Positions 1-11,140 of a stretch of DNA of 64,000 bases are shown piece after piece (the stretch's first letter is position 1; every line of letters starts with the position of its first letter). The notes below the pieces were generated by a model. The model did not search any database, was not told the origin of the DNA, and worked only from the letters and a program-made list of their open reading frames with translations. The stretch lies in the NCBI GenBank assembly GCA_027886175.1, contig JAJNNQ010000024.1, positions 25,337,001 through 25,401,000 on the forward strand, in the 5' to 3' direction. This DNA is from Phylloscopus collybita. Lineage: Eukaryota; Chordata; Aves; Passeriformes; Phylloscopidae. The position numbers and the translations under genes are program-made.

Positions 1-804
1 CTGCCCATGTTCTTTTTTTGCAACATTCCTTTCCTTCAGGAGACACATAATAGCTGGGAAAAAAAATATTCCTTTCCTGTCTCATATTGCTGTTTAGGTG
101 ACCATTCCCTTCCTAAACCTCCTTATTTTCAGAAGCAGATCAATTGCTTCTTCTGGATAATTTGCATGTCTATTTATTACATTAATTATGATAATTCTTG
201 AAAAATGCTAACTCTTGAAAGCTGTTGTAAACATAAGGCTTATTACATGTAGACTTTTTTGGCATTTTGCAAATGTTCATTTCTGATTCATGAATAAGCT
301 TGACCCGGAGGTTATTATCCTCTTCTCAAGTAAGGGAGAGCTTAAGAAGCCTGAGAAGAGAAAAGATGCCTCCTTCCTGTTCCTTATGTAGCAATCACTG
401 TTGCTGTTCCTCATCTGCAAAACAACACCAAGCACAGAACCAGATAAAGGGATTCAGAGGGGGCTAATTAGTTGCTATTTCATGATAATGGTTCAGAGTG
501 GTAACAGATGACAGTTTGGTGGTGAACAAGTACCAAAGCAGGGACATATACATAGATATCAAAGACTATTTGAGAGTCATCACATCAGAAAAAGTCAATA
601 AGAATTCTCAGAAAGTGGCTACTGGCAGGCTGGAATACTGCTGGGTGTCTTCTGACATACAAATCACTGACCACATGATGGATGGTTTTCATAACTATGA
701 TGAGATCAGTAAGACGCCTCTCAGCTTCCCTTAGGTCATCATTACTTGACCAAATAAGTCTTCATGAAGCTGGGGAATAAATGGCATTTTTTTGCACTTT
801 CTTC
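1..804. other. unassigned AT-rich non-coding DNA
   Basis: No gene, repeat family or RNA was recognised here. A 78-codon frame on the plus strand at 498-734 has no recognisable domain and no convincing splice context, so I treat it as chance. The sequence looks single-copy. Confidence 0.6.
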
Positions 805-863
805 ATTCTTTTCTTTTTCCTTTTTTTTTTTTTTTTTTTTTTTCCCTTTCTTTTTTCCCCCCT
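805..863. repeat. T-rich pyrimidine tract
   Basis: A pyrimidine-only stretch centred on an uninterrupted run of 23 T at 821-843, flanked by C-interrupted T runs. It is low-complexity sequence. Reading through it on the plus strand gives a spurious Phe/Ser-rich frame (764-1021). Confidence 0.9.
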
Positions 864-2187
864 GTTTTAAACTAGGATGTCAAGTAACGAGAATTAGAAC
901 CTGGAAAAAAGTCATATTCACACTTTTTCTCTTACCAAAAAGAACCCAGACTAGCAATGGCCTGAAGGACCTGCCTTCAAGAGAGAAAGGGGAGAGCCAG
1001 TACAGAACAAGACATGCCTGAAATATAGTAGAGCTCCTATGGAGCTTGCTGATTTAGGAATGGAGGAGCACCAAGAAGCCCTTCTTGGCCATGGGATAAG
1101 CCTGACTTAAAAAAGCAAAACAGCACGTGGTTCTAATGCTACAAGTCAAGAAACAAAGGCAGACAGATTGAAAACAACAAATGCATGGTCACACAGCAAA
1201 GCACTGTTGAAGAGGGATTTCAGCTTCAGGTTTCCACCTGCCTAACTATCATGAAGCCAGCTTGCCTCTTCCACCTAACTGCCTTGCCCTGCAGAGGCAG
1301 AACAATGTTAAACTGGTGCCTTTGTGCAAATGTTGGAGGCACATGGCGTCTGCCACAGACATAAATGTCATTGCCACTGCTGTGGGAAGCGTTAACACAG
1401 GTGCTGCTAACACTTCCAGTCCCTGAGTGTCATTAATGCTTTTTATTGATACTACGAAGTTCTGCAACAAAAGTAATAGGATTTGTCAGGGGCCGTTATA
1501 AACTGCCCCTGCTGGATAAATACATAATACATGATGGCAAAGGTCCAATGGGCCTTTAATCAATTGGCTTTCTGAGTCAAATAAATGTCACATTAGACAT
1601 AAGCCATGTTGCATTCTGTGGGCGCCTCTGCTCCCCTCATCTCGCAGGCCTGACACTGCCACGGGCAGCTCTGGACACGCATAGGCTCCTACTTATTTGT
1701 GGCAAATATATCAGAGCAAAACTGGAGCAGCATGCTGTAAATTACAGATTTGGGACACCTTGTAATGAAAGGCAAAGGAGAAGGGAAAGAAATATGGGGA
1801 CACCATAGGCATGATAGGTCAACTCAAATACGTCTCCTTGGGAGCTGGCATTGTCACACCACCTCCTGCAGCCACTGCAGCAAATCTCATCCTCTTGCCC
1901 ACAGGGTGGGGGAGAAGGCACAGTGCCATTTCCTTCTGCACTGCAAAAGCAGTGGGTCAACTTTAAATGTTAAAGCCACATATTTTAGGTCTAGTATCAG
2001 GAAAATAAAGCTCTTTCGTGGTTTCAGGAAGCACCTTGAAAAAATTATGAATGTCCATTTGCACTTCTTCATCCCTTTAAAGAAATTCTAACAATCAAAA
2101 CACAACTTGAACATAAATTTACAGATTTGCAGGTTTAATTCCTCTCCCAAATATGAAAGTATGAAAGAGGTATTTCTCTTGCTGTGC
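864..2187. other. unassigned non-coding DNA with a short GC hairpin
   Basis: No gene recognised. CAGGGGC at 1487-1493 pairs with GCCCCTG at 1505-1511 across an 11-base loop. The following 100 bases or so (about 1510-1610) are AT-rich with repeated homeodomain-type ATTA/TAAT words, for example TTTAATCAATTGG, and have the texture of conserved non-coding DNA. That last point is impression only. Confidence 0.5.
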
Positions 2188-2280
2188 TCTTCTTTTTTTT
2201 TTTTTTCTTTTTTTTTTCCTTTTTTTTTTTTTGTTTTTGTTTTTTTTTTGTTTGTTTTTTTTAATGTTTTTTTTTTTTTT
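2188..2280. repeat. T-rich low-complexity tract
   Basis: About 93 bases that are almost all T with scattered C, G and one AA, including (TTTTTG)-like interruptions. It generates artificial Phe-rich (plus) and Lys-rich (minus) open frames at 2107-2319 and 2088-2303, which are not genes. Confidence 0.9.
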
Positions 2281-4672
2281 CCAGGCAGCACTTTAACAGT
2301 CATCTACTTCTCTTTCTGAACATGTAGGAGACGTGAATTTAAAGTGGAGATCTGAAGTAACACAAAGTCCAGGTATATTTGGAAGTGTACTTGTAAACCT
2401 AAGTTTAAAAGCTCTCATTATTTTTGGCATTTACTAAATAGCTTCAGCTTGGACATCCCAAAACAGTGGCTGAAAATGCTGGTGGACATTTGGAAAACTT
2501 AAGTCTGTCTTTACTTAACTATAGTAAATATTATGAAGTGGTAGTGCTATATTTCCCTTTATATTTCAACAAGAAGAGTCATTGTTTCAAAAGCACTAGA
2601 TTTCACTGCCAATATGTATGAAGGAATCCCAGAAAAATGTGAGTTTTTGTTCCAAATGCGCCAAACCATCATGTGTCAGAACCTGACAAAATTAAAACTC
2701 AAATGATAACAAACAAACACTCCCAAAGGCTCCATCCCTTATTCCCCCCAAAAAGGAAAAAACCAAAACTTAAACCATGAAAAAATTAAAAATTCTTCCT
2801 GTTCTGGGTCTTGAAAACACAATTATCTGGATAAACATAGTATTTTGTTCAGTTAAAAAGGTAGCGAATCACCAACCTACACAGCAGCAGCCAAACTCAA
2901 GTGAATGTGACTAGGTGAGAAAAGAACCATGCAGAACACCTTCCAAAGAAATTGCTGACAGATTCTTAATCCTGACACTGTTGGATGTCAATAAGAATGC
3001 AGCACATTTAATCTACTCAGATAAGAAGAGCAGATTCAGAGAGCAGCCAGGACTGGGTAAGGAAGGGTCCCACACCACAGGGTCAAACTTCATTATGGAC
3101 AGGTTGCAATGCCAGTTGACTGTTTTCTGTACTTGTTTTGCACTTGCACAGCATGGAATTCTCTATATTTCATTCTGAACTAGAACACAACAGCATAATG
3201 TCCATCAGAACTGTTTATATCCCCACATATAAACAGAATTTTTTCCATATTGTCATCCAGAAATGCACACACAAATTTCAGATCAATCAATCACACAATG
3301 CCACTGAACTAAAATCTGAGTCCCATAAGGTGACACTGCATTAAAATCTGCATTAGAATAAAAAATTCAGTATTGAGTCCTGTGGCCATGGGAAGGAACA
3401 GAGGCCCCGGGCTAACTTTGACGGAACTTGAAGAAAAGGCACAACTTCTATCAATGAAAAATATAAAATGTTATAAATACTTACACAAGAGACAAGGAAA
3501 GGGTCCTCCAGAGAAAGGCCACAAACTGACTGTGAGTGATCTGAGAAGAAAAGAGAGAAAGAAAAAAGGAAATCAAATTGTTAATAAACACACTAAATGA
3601 TACCAATGTAACAGTATAAAACAGGGATCAAGGAGACTTACAGATGGTGGCAATTCCCACAGGAGATGAAAAAAAAAAAGTTTTAAAATCACAAACAACA
3701 TAGATCTTGAAAGTTTTGAAACTACCTGACCCCAGAACTATGTAGCTGAGAAAACTGGTAATGGCTGAGGAGCTTTTCAATCCTGGGACAATTCCAGGCC
3801 AGCAGAGACAGAATATCCTCTGGTGGCTGTTCAACAGCCTCCGTGAAATAGGCTTGTGGCTCCTATGGACAAATGCTCTTATCACAAAAACACTGCCAGA
3901 TTTGAACGGCATCCTTCTTAGCAGTCATGCCAGATGATACAGGACTCTGAAACAGAACTCGCCTTCTTCATCCTGACCTTCACAGAAGAGGGGTTAGGCT
4001 TATTATTAGGGCTGAGAATGCTTACATTACAGCTGATAGCTGCACAGAAAGATTGTGTTGTCTTAGTTCCTTCTGTCAACACAGTATCTTTTGGACTTGA
4101 TTGATTTGTTACCCTGAGACCCCTAAGAAAAAAACAAAACGACTGCATGAAAATGGAATGGCTAAAGGTTTGCAAACTTCTGGTAGACTACAGGTCTATT
4201 TTGGACTATCTAAGCTTTATTGCCAACATATTTATTTCCATATTTATTTCCAAAACATAATAACCTGGGATGAAGCAATAAACAAAATTAATCAAAGCCT
4301 GATGCTCTGAATTGTAACAAGAAGACACACTCCTGTTGGACACAGAAAACAAAGGCAGATGCTCCCCAAATGTTCAAAGCTACAAATCAGTCTTGTCTCC
4401 CCTTCCCTTTGCCAAGCAAAAAAAAAAAAAAATGGGGTAGTCAGGCCAGACAGTGTTCTCCAGAAGACTGTTATCAGGGGACCAGGAGCACAGTGGAAAA
4501 CAACCATGGGATCCATGTGGTATACTCCAGGACTTAAGACATGGCCCTCAACTTCTGCTTCCTGTCTAGTTACAGGGAGAGATTAGCTCTGTCATTCCTC
4601 AAAGCAATTAAAAAGCTCAGAGAAATATAAACCTGAATTAAGAGAGTGAAGGGAAAGAGAGAAGCTGCCACA
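2281..4672. other. unassigned non-coding DNA
   Basis: No gene or mobile element recognised. It contains a 30-base pure purine tract at 3543-3572 and a run of 15 A at 4418-4432. All open frames are under 95 codons and lack recognisable similarity. Confidence 0.55.
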
Positions 4673-4696
4673 GGAGAGAGAGAGAGAGAGAGAGAG
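4673..4696. repeat. (GA)n microsatellite
   Basis: A perfect GA dinucleotide array of about 12 units, with GA-rich sequence just before it. It is a candidate polymorphic marker. Confidence 0.9.
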
Positions 4697-5374
4697 CGAA
4701 GGCAGGCAGAAAATCTGTTCAGAGTTTTAGCTACTATATGTGGGAATTATGGTCCTGGTAGAGGAGACTGTGAGGGACAGCATGAGTACAAACCCACTGC
4801 TTGGTTTGCAAGGGAGGTGGACGAAATACAGCTAAGAGCAGAGACAATCCTAAAAACTGCAGGGCAGGAAACAAGATGCTTATAGCATCTTTTGGACAGG
4901 CCACCCAGAGAGGCCCTTTTAACAGTAAATTTCTCTTTAAAGGAGCTGACTGCTCCCAAACTTAAGGAAGATTTGCATGAGACAGAAGACAGGATGGATT
5001 ATGCCCAGACTGAAAAGATGAAATTACATAAAATGAAAGGAGGGGCAAGATCAAGCTGGTGGAGAGAAGGTCACTATCTTGCCTTCAAGAATCCATTATT
5101 CTAATGGACTGTAACAGGGAAGTTATCCCGGTGGAGAAAAATCTCCTTTCCAAAGCACGTACTCCCTACTTTCCTCTTACATTTCTCCTGAAGACTTGAC
5201 CATGGAAGTCTGTGGACTCATCTGTAATAGATGACAGTGAAGCACTGTTAGGGGCTGGTAGTTGGGTAGTATTTCGTTTAGAGTTTTGGGCATGTGGGAC
5301 AGTGAGCTGCAAACCAGAGAAGAACCTGAGACAAGAGGTCTGAGCCAAAGAATGTGCCTTGGAGTCCCAGAGTT
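4697..5374. other. unassigned non-coding DNA
   Basis: Unique-looking sequence with no recognised gene. Short open frames on both strands (all under 80 codons) have no family resemblance. Confidence 0.55.
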
Positions 5375-5474
5375 TAAAAAAAAAGAAAAAGAAAAAGAAA
5401 AAGAAAAAGAAAAAGAAAAAGAAAAAGAAAAAGAAAAAGAAAAAGAAAAAGAAGAAAAAAAAGAAAAAAAAAAG
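5375..5474. repeat. (GAAAAA)n hexanucleotide array
   Basis: About 100 bases made of a near-perfect GAAAAA hexamer repeated roughly 13 times, then degenerating into GAA and A runs. Spacing of the G residues at exactly six bases is visible throughout 5384-5450. It reads as poly-Lys/Glu (plus) or poly-Phe (minus), which explains the 140-codon minus-strand frame at 5166-5588; that frame is not a gene. Confidence 0.95.
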
Positions 5475-8152
5475 TGGGAGGCATCCAGTATGGGTAAAAA
5501 AACACAGAATGGAAAATTTTAGGCTGAGGTTAGAGTTTGGCTCTGTTATAAGCAACATAAAACAAGGTCTCTTAAGGGAAAGCATCAAGCAATTTTGACA
5601 ACATGGATGCCAAAGAATTCTACAAATTATGGCCTGAGATTCTGGAGGTGCTGAGTAATGACTTACACCAACATTACCAACAAATTTGCTCTAAGAAGTG
5701 ACGAAGATTGTCCTGCCTAATTAAAACTGTAGGGTAATTACAGACAGGCATGCTGTACTAGAAGCTGCAAACTAGAATCCAGCAAAATCACCAGAACTGA
5801 AACACCGTACTTTTAAAAATCATTGCAATTGGTCTGGACACTTGATTACTAATTTTGTTCAAAAGAAAATATATGAAAACAAAACTTTCCCTGTAAATCA
5901 CTGGAAAAACAAGATGTGTCTGAGGAAGCTATGATTCATTCCAGGTTAGATAACTGCAGAACACGTATGCGGGAAGAGAAATGGGCCAAATCCTGTTCTC
6001 ACTGCCCTGTGCAATCATGCTGACTTAATTGAAACCATGAGCAGAACCTGAACCATTAAAATGCTGGGGTGAAACTTCTTATCATATGGCACTGTTGGTC
6101 ACTAGAGACATTTAACCTAATTACATTAGATTAACACAGTAGATTTCTTCAAGATATATTATTATATAACAACATAAGAAAATGAAGTTGAAGAAAGCTG
6201 ACCATTTCCCCCATGTCTCTGTGTTAAAAACAGAATAGTTGCCTGTCTCTATTTATGCTGCTTGTTTTCAACCCACTAGGGCTCTGTTTGGTAGAACAGA
6301 CAAATGGAATCCACTGATCTTTCTTTTATATTGAATTCCTAGTGTTAATGAATCATTACTACTTGGGAAGGTGTTTTGGCCATTGAACAGAATAGCCAAG
6401 GGCTAATCTTAAACCCATCCTTGCTTCATTGTGGTTAGCTTCTTCTCCTTCTCTCTTTCTTTGCTACATGAATAAATTCCATTCAAATCACAAAGACTAA
6501 GAGACAAGCGAGGTCTGCATGTTAAGGCTATTTAGAAATCTAGTCTCCCCGAGTTTAATGAGAATAAGGTTCCTAAACGCTGAAGAATCTCTATCTATGG
6601 GAAGGTAAGATGGTGAAAACCAGTGGTATGAGTTACATTATGTAAGCAGATAATAGATTTATGAGGCTAGCTACAATTTTCAAAAGTGACTGAGGCATTC
6701 ACGTTGAAGCCCATTGGAAGCCAGTAAAATTTTGGCTGTAAGCCGTGATGAAATATATTACCTTTGTTAGCTTAAGCATTGCTTCCTTTCAACAACACTA
6801 ACATCTTAGGTGCCAAAGTCATTTCTGCAATTGGCATTCAGTTGCTTCTTACACTTTATTTGCTAAGTGGCTTGAGGTAACCTGCTTCAAGTGCCTTCTT
6901 AGCAGTAAATTGGGACAGTGATTCTGCTCCATTTTTGCAAAGTGATTTAGGATCTCTCTGATGTAATACACCACACCAAGGTGAGCAGTGTTAGTCCTTT
7001 AGCCCCAGACTGGGAAGAAGCAGGGCTTGAAGGACTGACAACAAATTCAGATAATACTAAAATGACTGTTCTTGTCTCAAAGCACTTTCACCCTTTACTG
7101 ATACGGATCCAGTGAGGGGCACGGCTTTATTGTGTGTAATATACTTGGTGAATTGGATCCAAGATACAGAGTTTTGCCTCTCCTCTGGGTGCACTACACC
7201 CACTCAGTAAGAAAACTAAAATTTAATCCCAGTGGAAGATACAAAAAATAATTTGCTAGAGAATTCCTCAGTTCAGAGGGGGCCAAATGGAGATGGTGCC
7301 ATGCTGGGGGGAAAGAGCAGACTGGGCTGAAACTCAGTGGAGCCCTTTAAATGATCTGAGGGAGCAAAGAGACTGCACTGCATCTCTGACACCGCAGAGA
7401 CAGATTTCAGCAAAATTAAATTGAGGATTTTAGTGGATATAATTGTTGTTTTTATATATTAATGAATAACAATAATACGTGATTCTAAACTGAATACCAG
7501 GTTTGACATTTAATCTGAGTGCTTATACCATCCATAAATGTTCATAAACGTCACAAGACCCCCACCCTTTGATTGAATTACAATCTAGTATGCAATTTAG
7601 GAAACACGGATTAATCTACATAGATTTATATTTCTGCAGGTTACACAGTTATTTGTTGATTTATACCCTTTCCCCCTAAGTGTCCTTTCCATTGAGAATC
7701 CAGGAACATACATGCAAATGTTTAATAGGAGAGCAGCTCAAAATCCGGTGGCTAGCAGCAGATGGAAACTTGGTTCAGTGAAATATATACTAATTATCAT
7801 CTGCTTTTTGAAGTCACCTCTGCTAATGGCCAGCAAAATCTTAGTCCCTGTGATATCTTCTATTACCTTCACATTGCTTGTTACTACAGCCAGCAATCAC
7901 CTAACATGTTTCTTGGCAATGCAGTGCAATTAAATCACCTTTCAATCAGCTTGCTGAAGAATCCAGCGATGGAAACTGCTTTAATATTAGGAGTTAATTA
8001 CAAGAATGCAGAGGAAGGCAGTCAAATGTTATGTTAGCCTACCAGAAATATGACAACACCTTAGCCACAGATGTCACACGTGAGGTAAGGGGCCATGTCA
8101 GGAAAAGCAACACGGCAACCTAGAGAGGAAAATGACCTTCAACTTCTCTCCC

Positions 8153-8154
<2 letters not shown>
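5475..8154. other. unassigned non-coding DNA with an old repeat copy
   Basis: No gene recognised, and very few open frames above 60 codons on either strand. It contains one copy of the GGGCCAAAT repeat (5983-6040, listed separately) and a perfect 13-bp palindrome TTACATTATGTAA at 6633-6645, which holds a PAR-bZIP-type TTATGTAA word. Confidence 0.55.
5983..6040 (+). repeat. old dispersed repeat, copy A
   Basis: Begins GGGCCAAATCCTGTTCTCA and continues to a GTGCAATC word and a TGACTTAATTGAAA-like end. It shares its opening 19 bases (few mismatches) and the order of later words with copies at 27617-27680 and 48192-48240. The family is not identified. I recall similar words in ancient sauropsid repeats but cannot name one. 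It is not CR1. Confidence 0.45.

Positions 8155-8205
<51 letters not shown>
8155..8205. repeat. 51-base poly-T run
   Basis: An uninterrupted run of 51 T. CR1 retroposition does not leave poly-A tails, and I saw no recognisable retrocopied gene next to the run. A simple homopolymer expansion is the most economical reading. The length may be imprecise because of sequencing. Confidence 0.9.
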
Positions 8206-9967
8206 CCTCCTTGTGGTCATGCTACTTGAAGTGACCACCTCCTTTAGCAGTCAAAATATCTGGAATTTCAGTGACCTGTATTAATAGGCTTCACTGCACA
8301 ATGGTGTCTGCTTGAGGACTGATAATGACACCTGTTCAAGCAATGTGTCCCAGCACACTCATGGTCCAAAAGGCACAGCAGAGAAAAAGCAGTTCAGCAG
8401 ATCTTGACCTGTGCATGGGCCCAATGCTTTTGAAATCCAGCAAGTCTTTGAAAAGGACTAACAGGGCACATTCCTTTTCTTCCTCTGCATCTTCACCTCT
8501 GTGTGCCTACCAGAAGAGGAAGCTCCAGAGCCCAGCCCTTGTCCTCATGGGCTCCCTCATTCGCACAAGACTGAGGAGAAGGGCTGGCTACTCTGTTCAG
8601 TAAGACAGGAAAGGAACATCACTCAGTTGAGCTAGTGCTGAGGAGATGGTTTTACATCTGACAGCTTATTGCAGGGAGGGAGAAAGCTCATATGGGAGAG
8701 GATGCTGCAAATTCAGCTTGAGAGCCAGTTACATGGCCATGTATAAACCCTTAGTCTGCAGTACTGGAGAATCAAAATAAAATGATCTTTAGGAAAGGAA
8801 AAGAAGTTTTTGTATGTACATCAGAATTAGCATGTCTGTATGCATTGCCACATGCATATGTATTTTTGTTATGCATCATGAAAGAATTTGAAAAAAAAAA
8901 ATCTACTGAACTACAGCTGCATATGGTCTTTTTAACGAAATAAACAGCCAGACTGTGGTTCTGTAAAGAATGCACCAATGACTTGACAACAATTTTGAAT
9001 CAAAATTTATTGGTAATATTTCCATCACTCATTTTTCAAAGACAGAGTTTGTTTAGAAGCTATAGTCCACCAAAGATAATAGAGAAGGTAACTGACTATC
9101 TCCTCTCTCAAATTTGATGACAGAATGCCTTGCAGTCTACTTTAATACATACTGTAAAGGAATTAAGACACAGCTCAAACTTACTTTTTTTTCAGTAGTA
9201 TTTAATGTCAATAGTGTATTTAATAGCATTGTTAAATTTGGGCTGATAAGTGCAGTAAAAGGAGTCTTTTAAATTTTCTTTTGTAATTAAGAATGGTTAA
9301 AATTTTAGCCTTGTCTTTTTCAGATTGAGAAATATGTACTGGGAAACATAGACTTTAAACGAGCATTACACATGCATGCACACAAAAACGCTTTAATAAA
9401 CCAGAAAACTTCACAGACCCACAACTAGAAAACACAAAAGACAAATCTTGATGAAATAGATTTTTCTGCACACTCTACTTGCCAGGAAGGCTGGATAATA
9501 TGTTTTGATAAGACAAAAGAAATTAATCCAATCCAAATTTGGACTTTCATGTATATGTAAGTTAATTCAAAAAGACATCAAGCTGACTCATTCCACAGGT
9601 AACTCAGCCCAAAATAAGTACTAACAGCTGTTCTCAGCAAAAACAATGAGACACATGAAATAAGAACAGTAATCTCTTGCATCTGCAAACTGAACTCTAA
9701 TTAACATCCATTGGAGGTCTCTTGCTCCCCAAGAAGAACTTCAGTCAAGGAAAGTCTCTATATAAAGCACCTCGGAGGAAAACATCTTTAAAAGAAGAGC
9801 AGGAGAGTCCTCTGGAAGCAACAGCACATTACAGCTTCAGCAGCAGTTGCTTTAAGGGGCTCAGGGTGAGGGCAAAGCAAGCAAAAAGTGAGGAAGAAGA
9901 AAGGTTAAATACATTCTTGTTTTATAATGTAAATGTAGCATTTTGAGCATGTATCTTGGCTTAAAAG
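8206..9967. other. unassigned non-coding DNA
   Basis: No gene recognised. GTGGTCA at 8213-8219 is inverted as TGACCAC at 8232-8238 with a 12-base spacer. A 92-codon plus-strand frame at 8325-8603 has no recognisable domain. The rest is AT-rich. Confidence 0.55.
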
Positions 9968-10566
9968 GTGGTCTGGAGTAATACTTTTTACCTTTCTGTA
10001 ACTCTAACCACTGACTACATCTTTGAGGGAGTTGTTACAGTAAGTGAAACCAGGGCATTTCTTTGGCAGGTGCTCGGCTGGTGCAGCCTCCAGCTCAGCC
10101 CGCTGGCAGAAGGAGGCTGCCCAGCACCACCTCCCAGAGCCACAGCACTGCCCTGCTCCTGCTGCCCACCACCACCCTGGACAAGGAGGTCACTGCTAGG
10201 GGACCAATTCTGGGAACAGAATACCTGGGAAGGGGTGGCCACTGCCAGAATAACTCCCAATGCCCACTTCCTACTGCCCAAAGGGGGGTGTGCTGCTGGC
10301 TGCTGTGGTGGCAGCTGCTGCCTGCTCCTGTCTGTAACCCTTCCCAGGCTCCTGATCCCCTTCTCCCTCACTGAGTGGCTGTGTGTTCTCCCATCAAGAG
10401 ACCGTGAAGGAGCAAAGATGGCACTGGAAAAATAATGGTTGCGTCGAGGTTGGGTTGTTCCCACCCAGCATACATCCTGCTCCCTGTTCACTCTTGCAAA
10501 AGAGAGAAGAAAAGTCAGTGGTTGGCCAGATGAGTTCTCTTTATGGTCCAGAAGCAATTTGGGCAT
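9968..10566. other. GC-rich patch with opposing open frames
   Basis: GC-rich but CpG-poor sequence, densest at about 10070-10400. It carries a 155-codon frame on plus (9968-10435) and a 183-codon frame on minus (10015-10566), which overlap almost fully. Overlapping opposite-strand frames are expected where stop codons are scarce because of base composition. Neither product shows a recognisable domain, signal peptide or repeat, so I do not call a gene. A non-coding exon or degraded GC-rich element remains possible. Confidence 0.35.
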
Positions 10567-11085
10567 TTCTATTTTATAAAATATTTCAGTTTGGTTTCTC
10601 TTAGCACTTAGAACTCAGCTTTGAAACCTTAAAGAGAAGAAAACAGAAATCATATCTACCTAACTATAAAAGGATATATACCTAAAGGTTCTGTCTGCCT
10701 TTCAGAATCAGACCTTCAAAATGATGTCTTGGCTCTGATTATACCTGTAGGTGAATTTTCTGTTCTGAGGGAGTGTGGTTGAAGTGGCAGCTCGCAAGTT
10801 GGATCTTCTGTGTTACACTGTAGCCACATCAAGCCATGCTCTCCTAATTGCACGGTGGATAAGCAATGAAGCGTCTTTGCTTCCCTGCTCGGAGGTTTGC
10901 AGTCCCAGTGCATGGTCCCTGGTCCCTACACCCTCCCAAGTACCTGTCCTGAATTCTGCCATTCCAAACTGGGACTGCACAGCATGAGAAAATACAATCT
11001 AATAGTACTAAATTATTTAGGCAGATGACACTTGAGTAACCAAAATGTTAAACTGAGAAAGTAAGGTACTAGGAACAAAATGCAT
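10567..11085. other. unassigned non-coding DNA
   Basis: Unique-looking sequence with nothing recognisable beyond short chance frames. Confidence 0.55.
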
Positions 11086-11140
11086 CCTTATTAATAATAG
11101 CAATTAGTGGAGTTACTATTAATAAGGAGATAATTGCTAT
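11086..11140. repeat. two interleaved perfect inverted repeats
   Basis: Arm A (CCTTATTAATA, 11086-11096) is exactly complementary to A' (TATTAATAAGG, 11117-11127). Arm B (ATAGCAATTA, 11097-11106) is exactly complementary to B' (TAATTGCTAT, 11131-11140). The order is A-B-A'-B'. A and B abut directly, so the two stems are alternatives rather than a simple pseudoknot. The arms are also dense in homeodomain-type cores (ATTA, CAATTA, TAATTG). Confidence 0.85.

Noticed and set aside
5166..5588. 140-codon frame with a poly-Phe core and two Lys-rich plus-strand frames
   Set aside because: Artefact of the GAAAAA hexamer array.
10015..10566. 183-codon minus-strand frame, the longest in the window, with a 155-codon plus-strand frame over it
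   Set aside because: Both lie in GC-rich, stop-poor sequence, overlap almost fully and show no recognisable domain; length fits chance.
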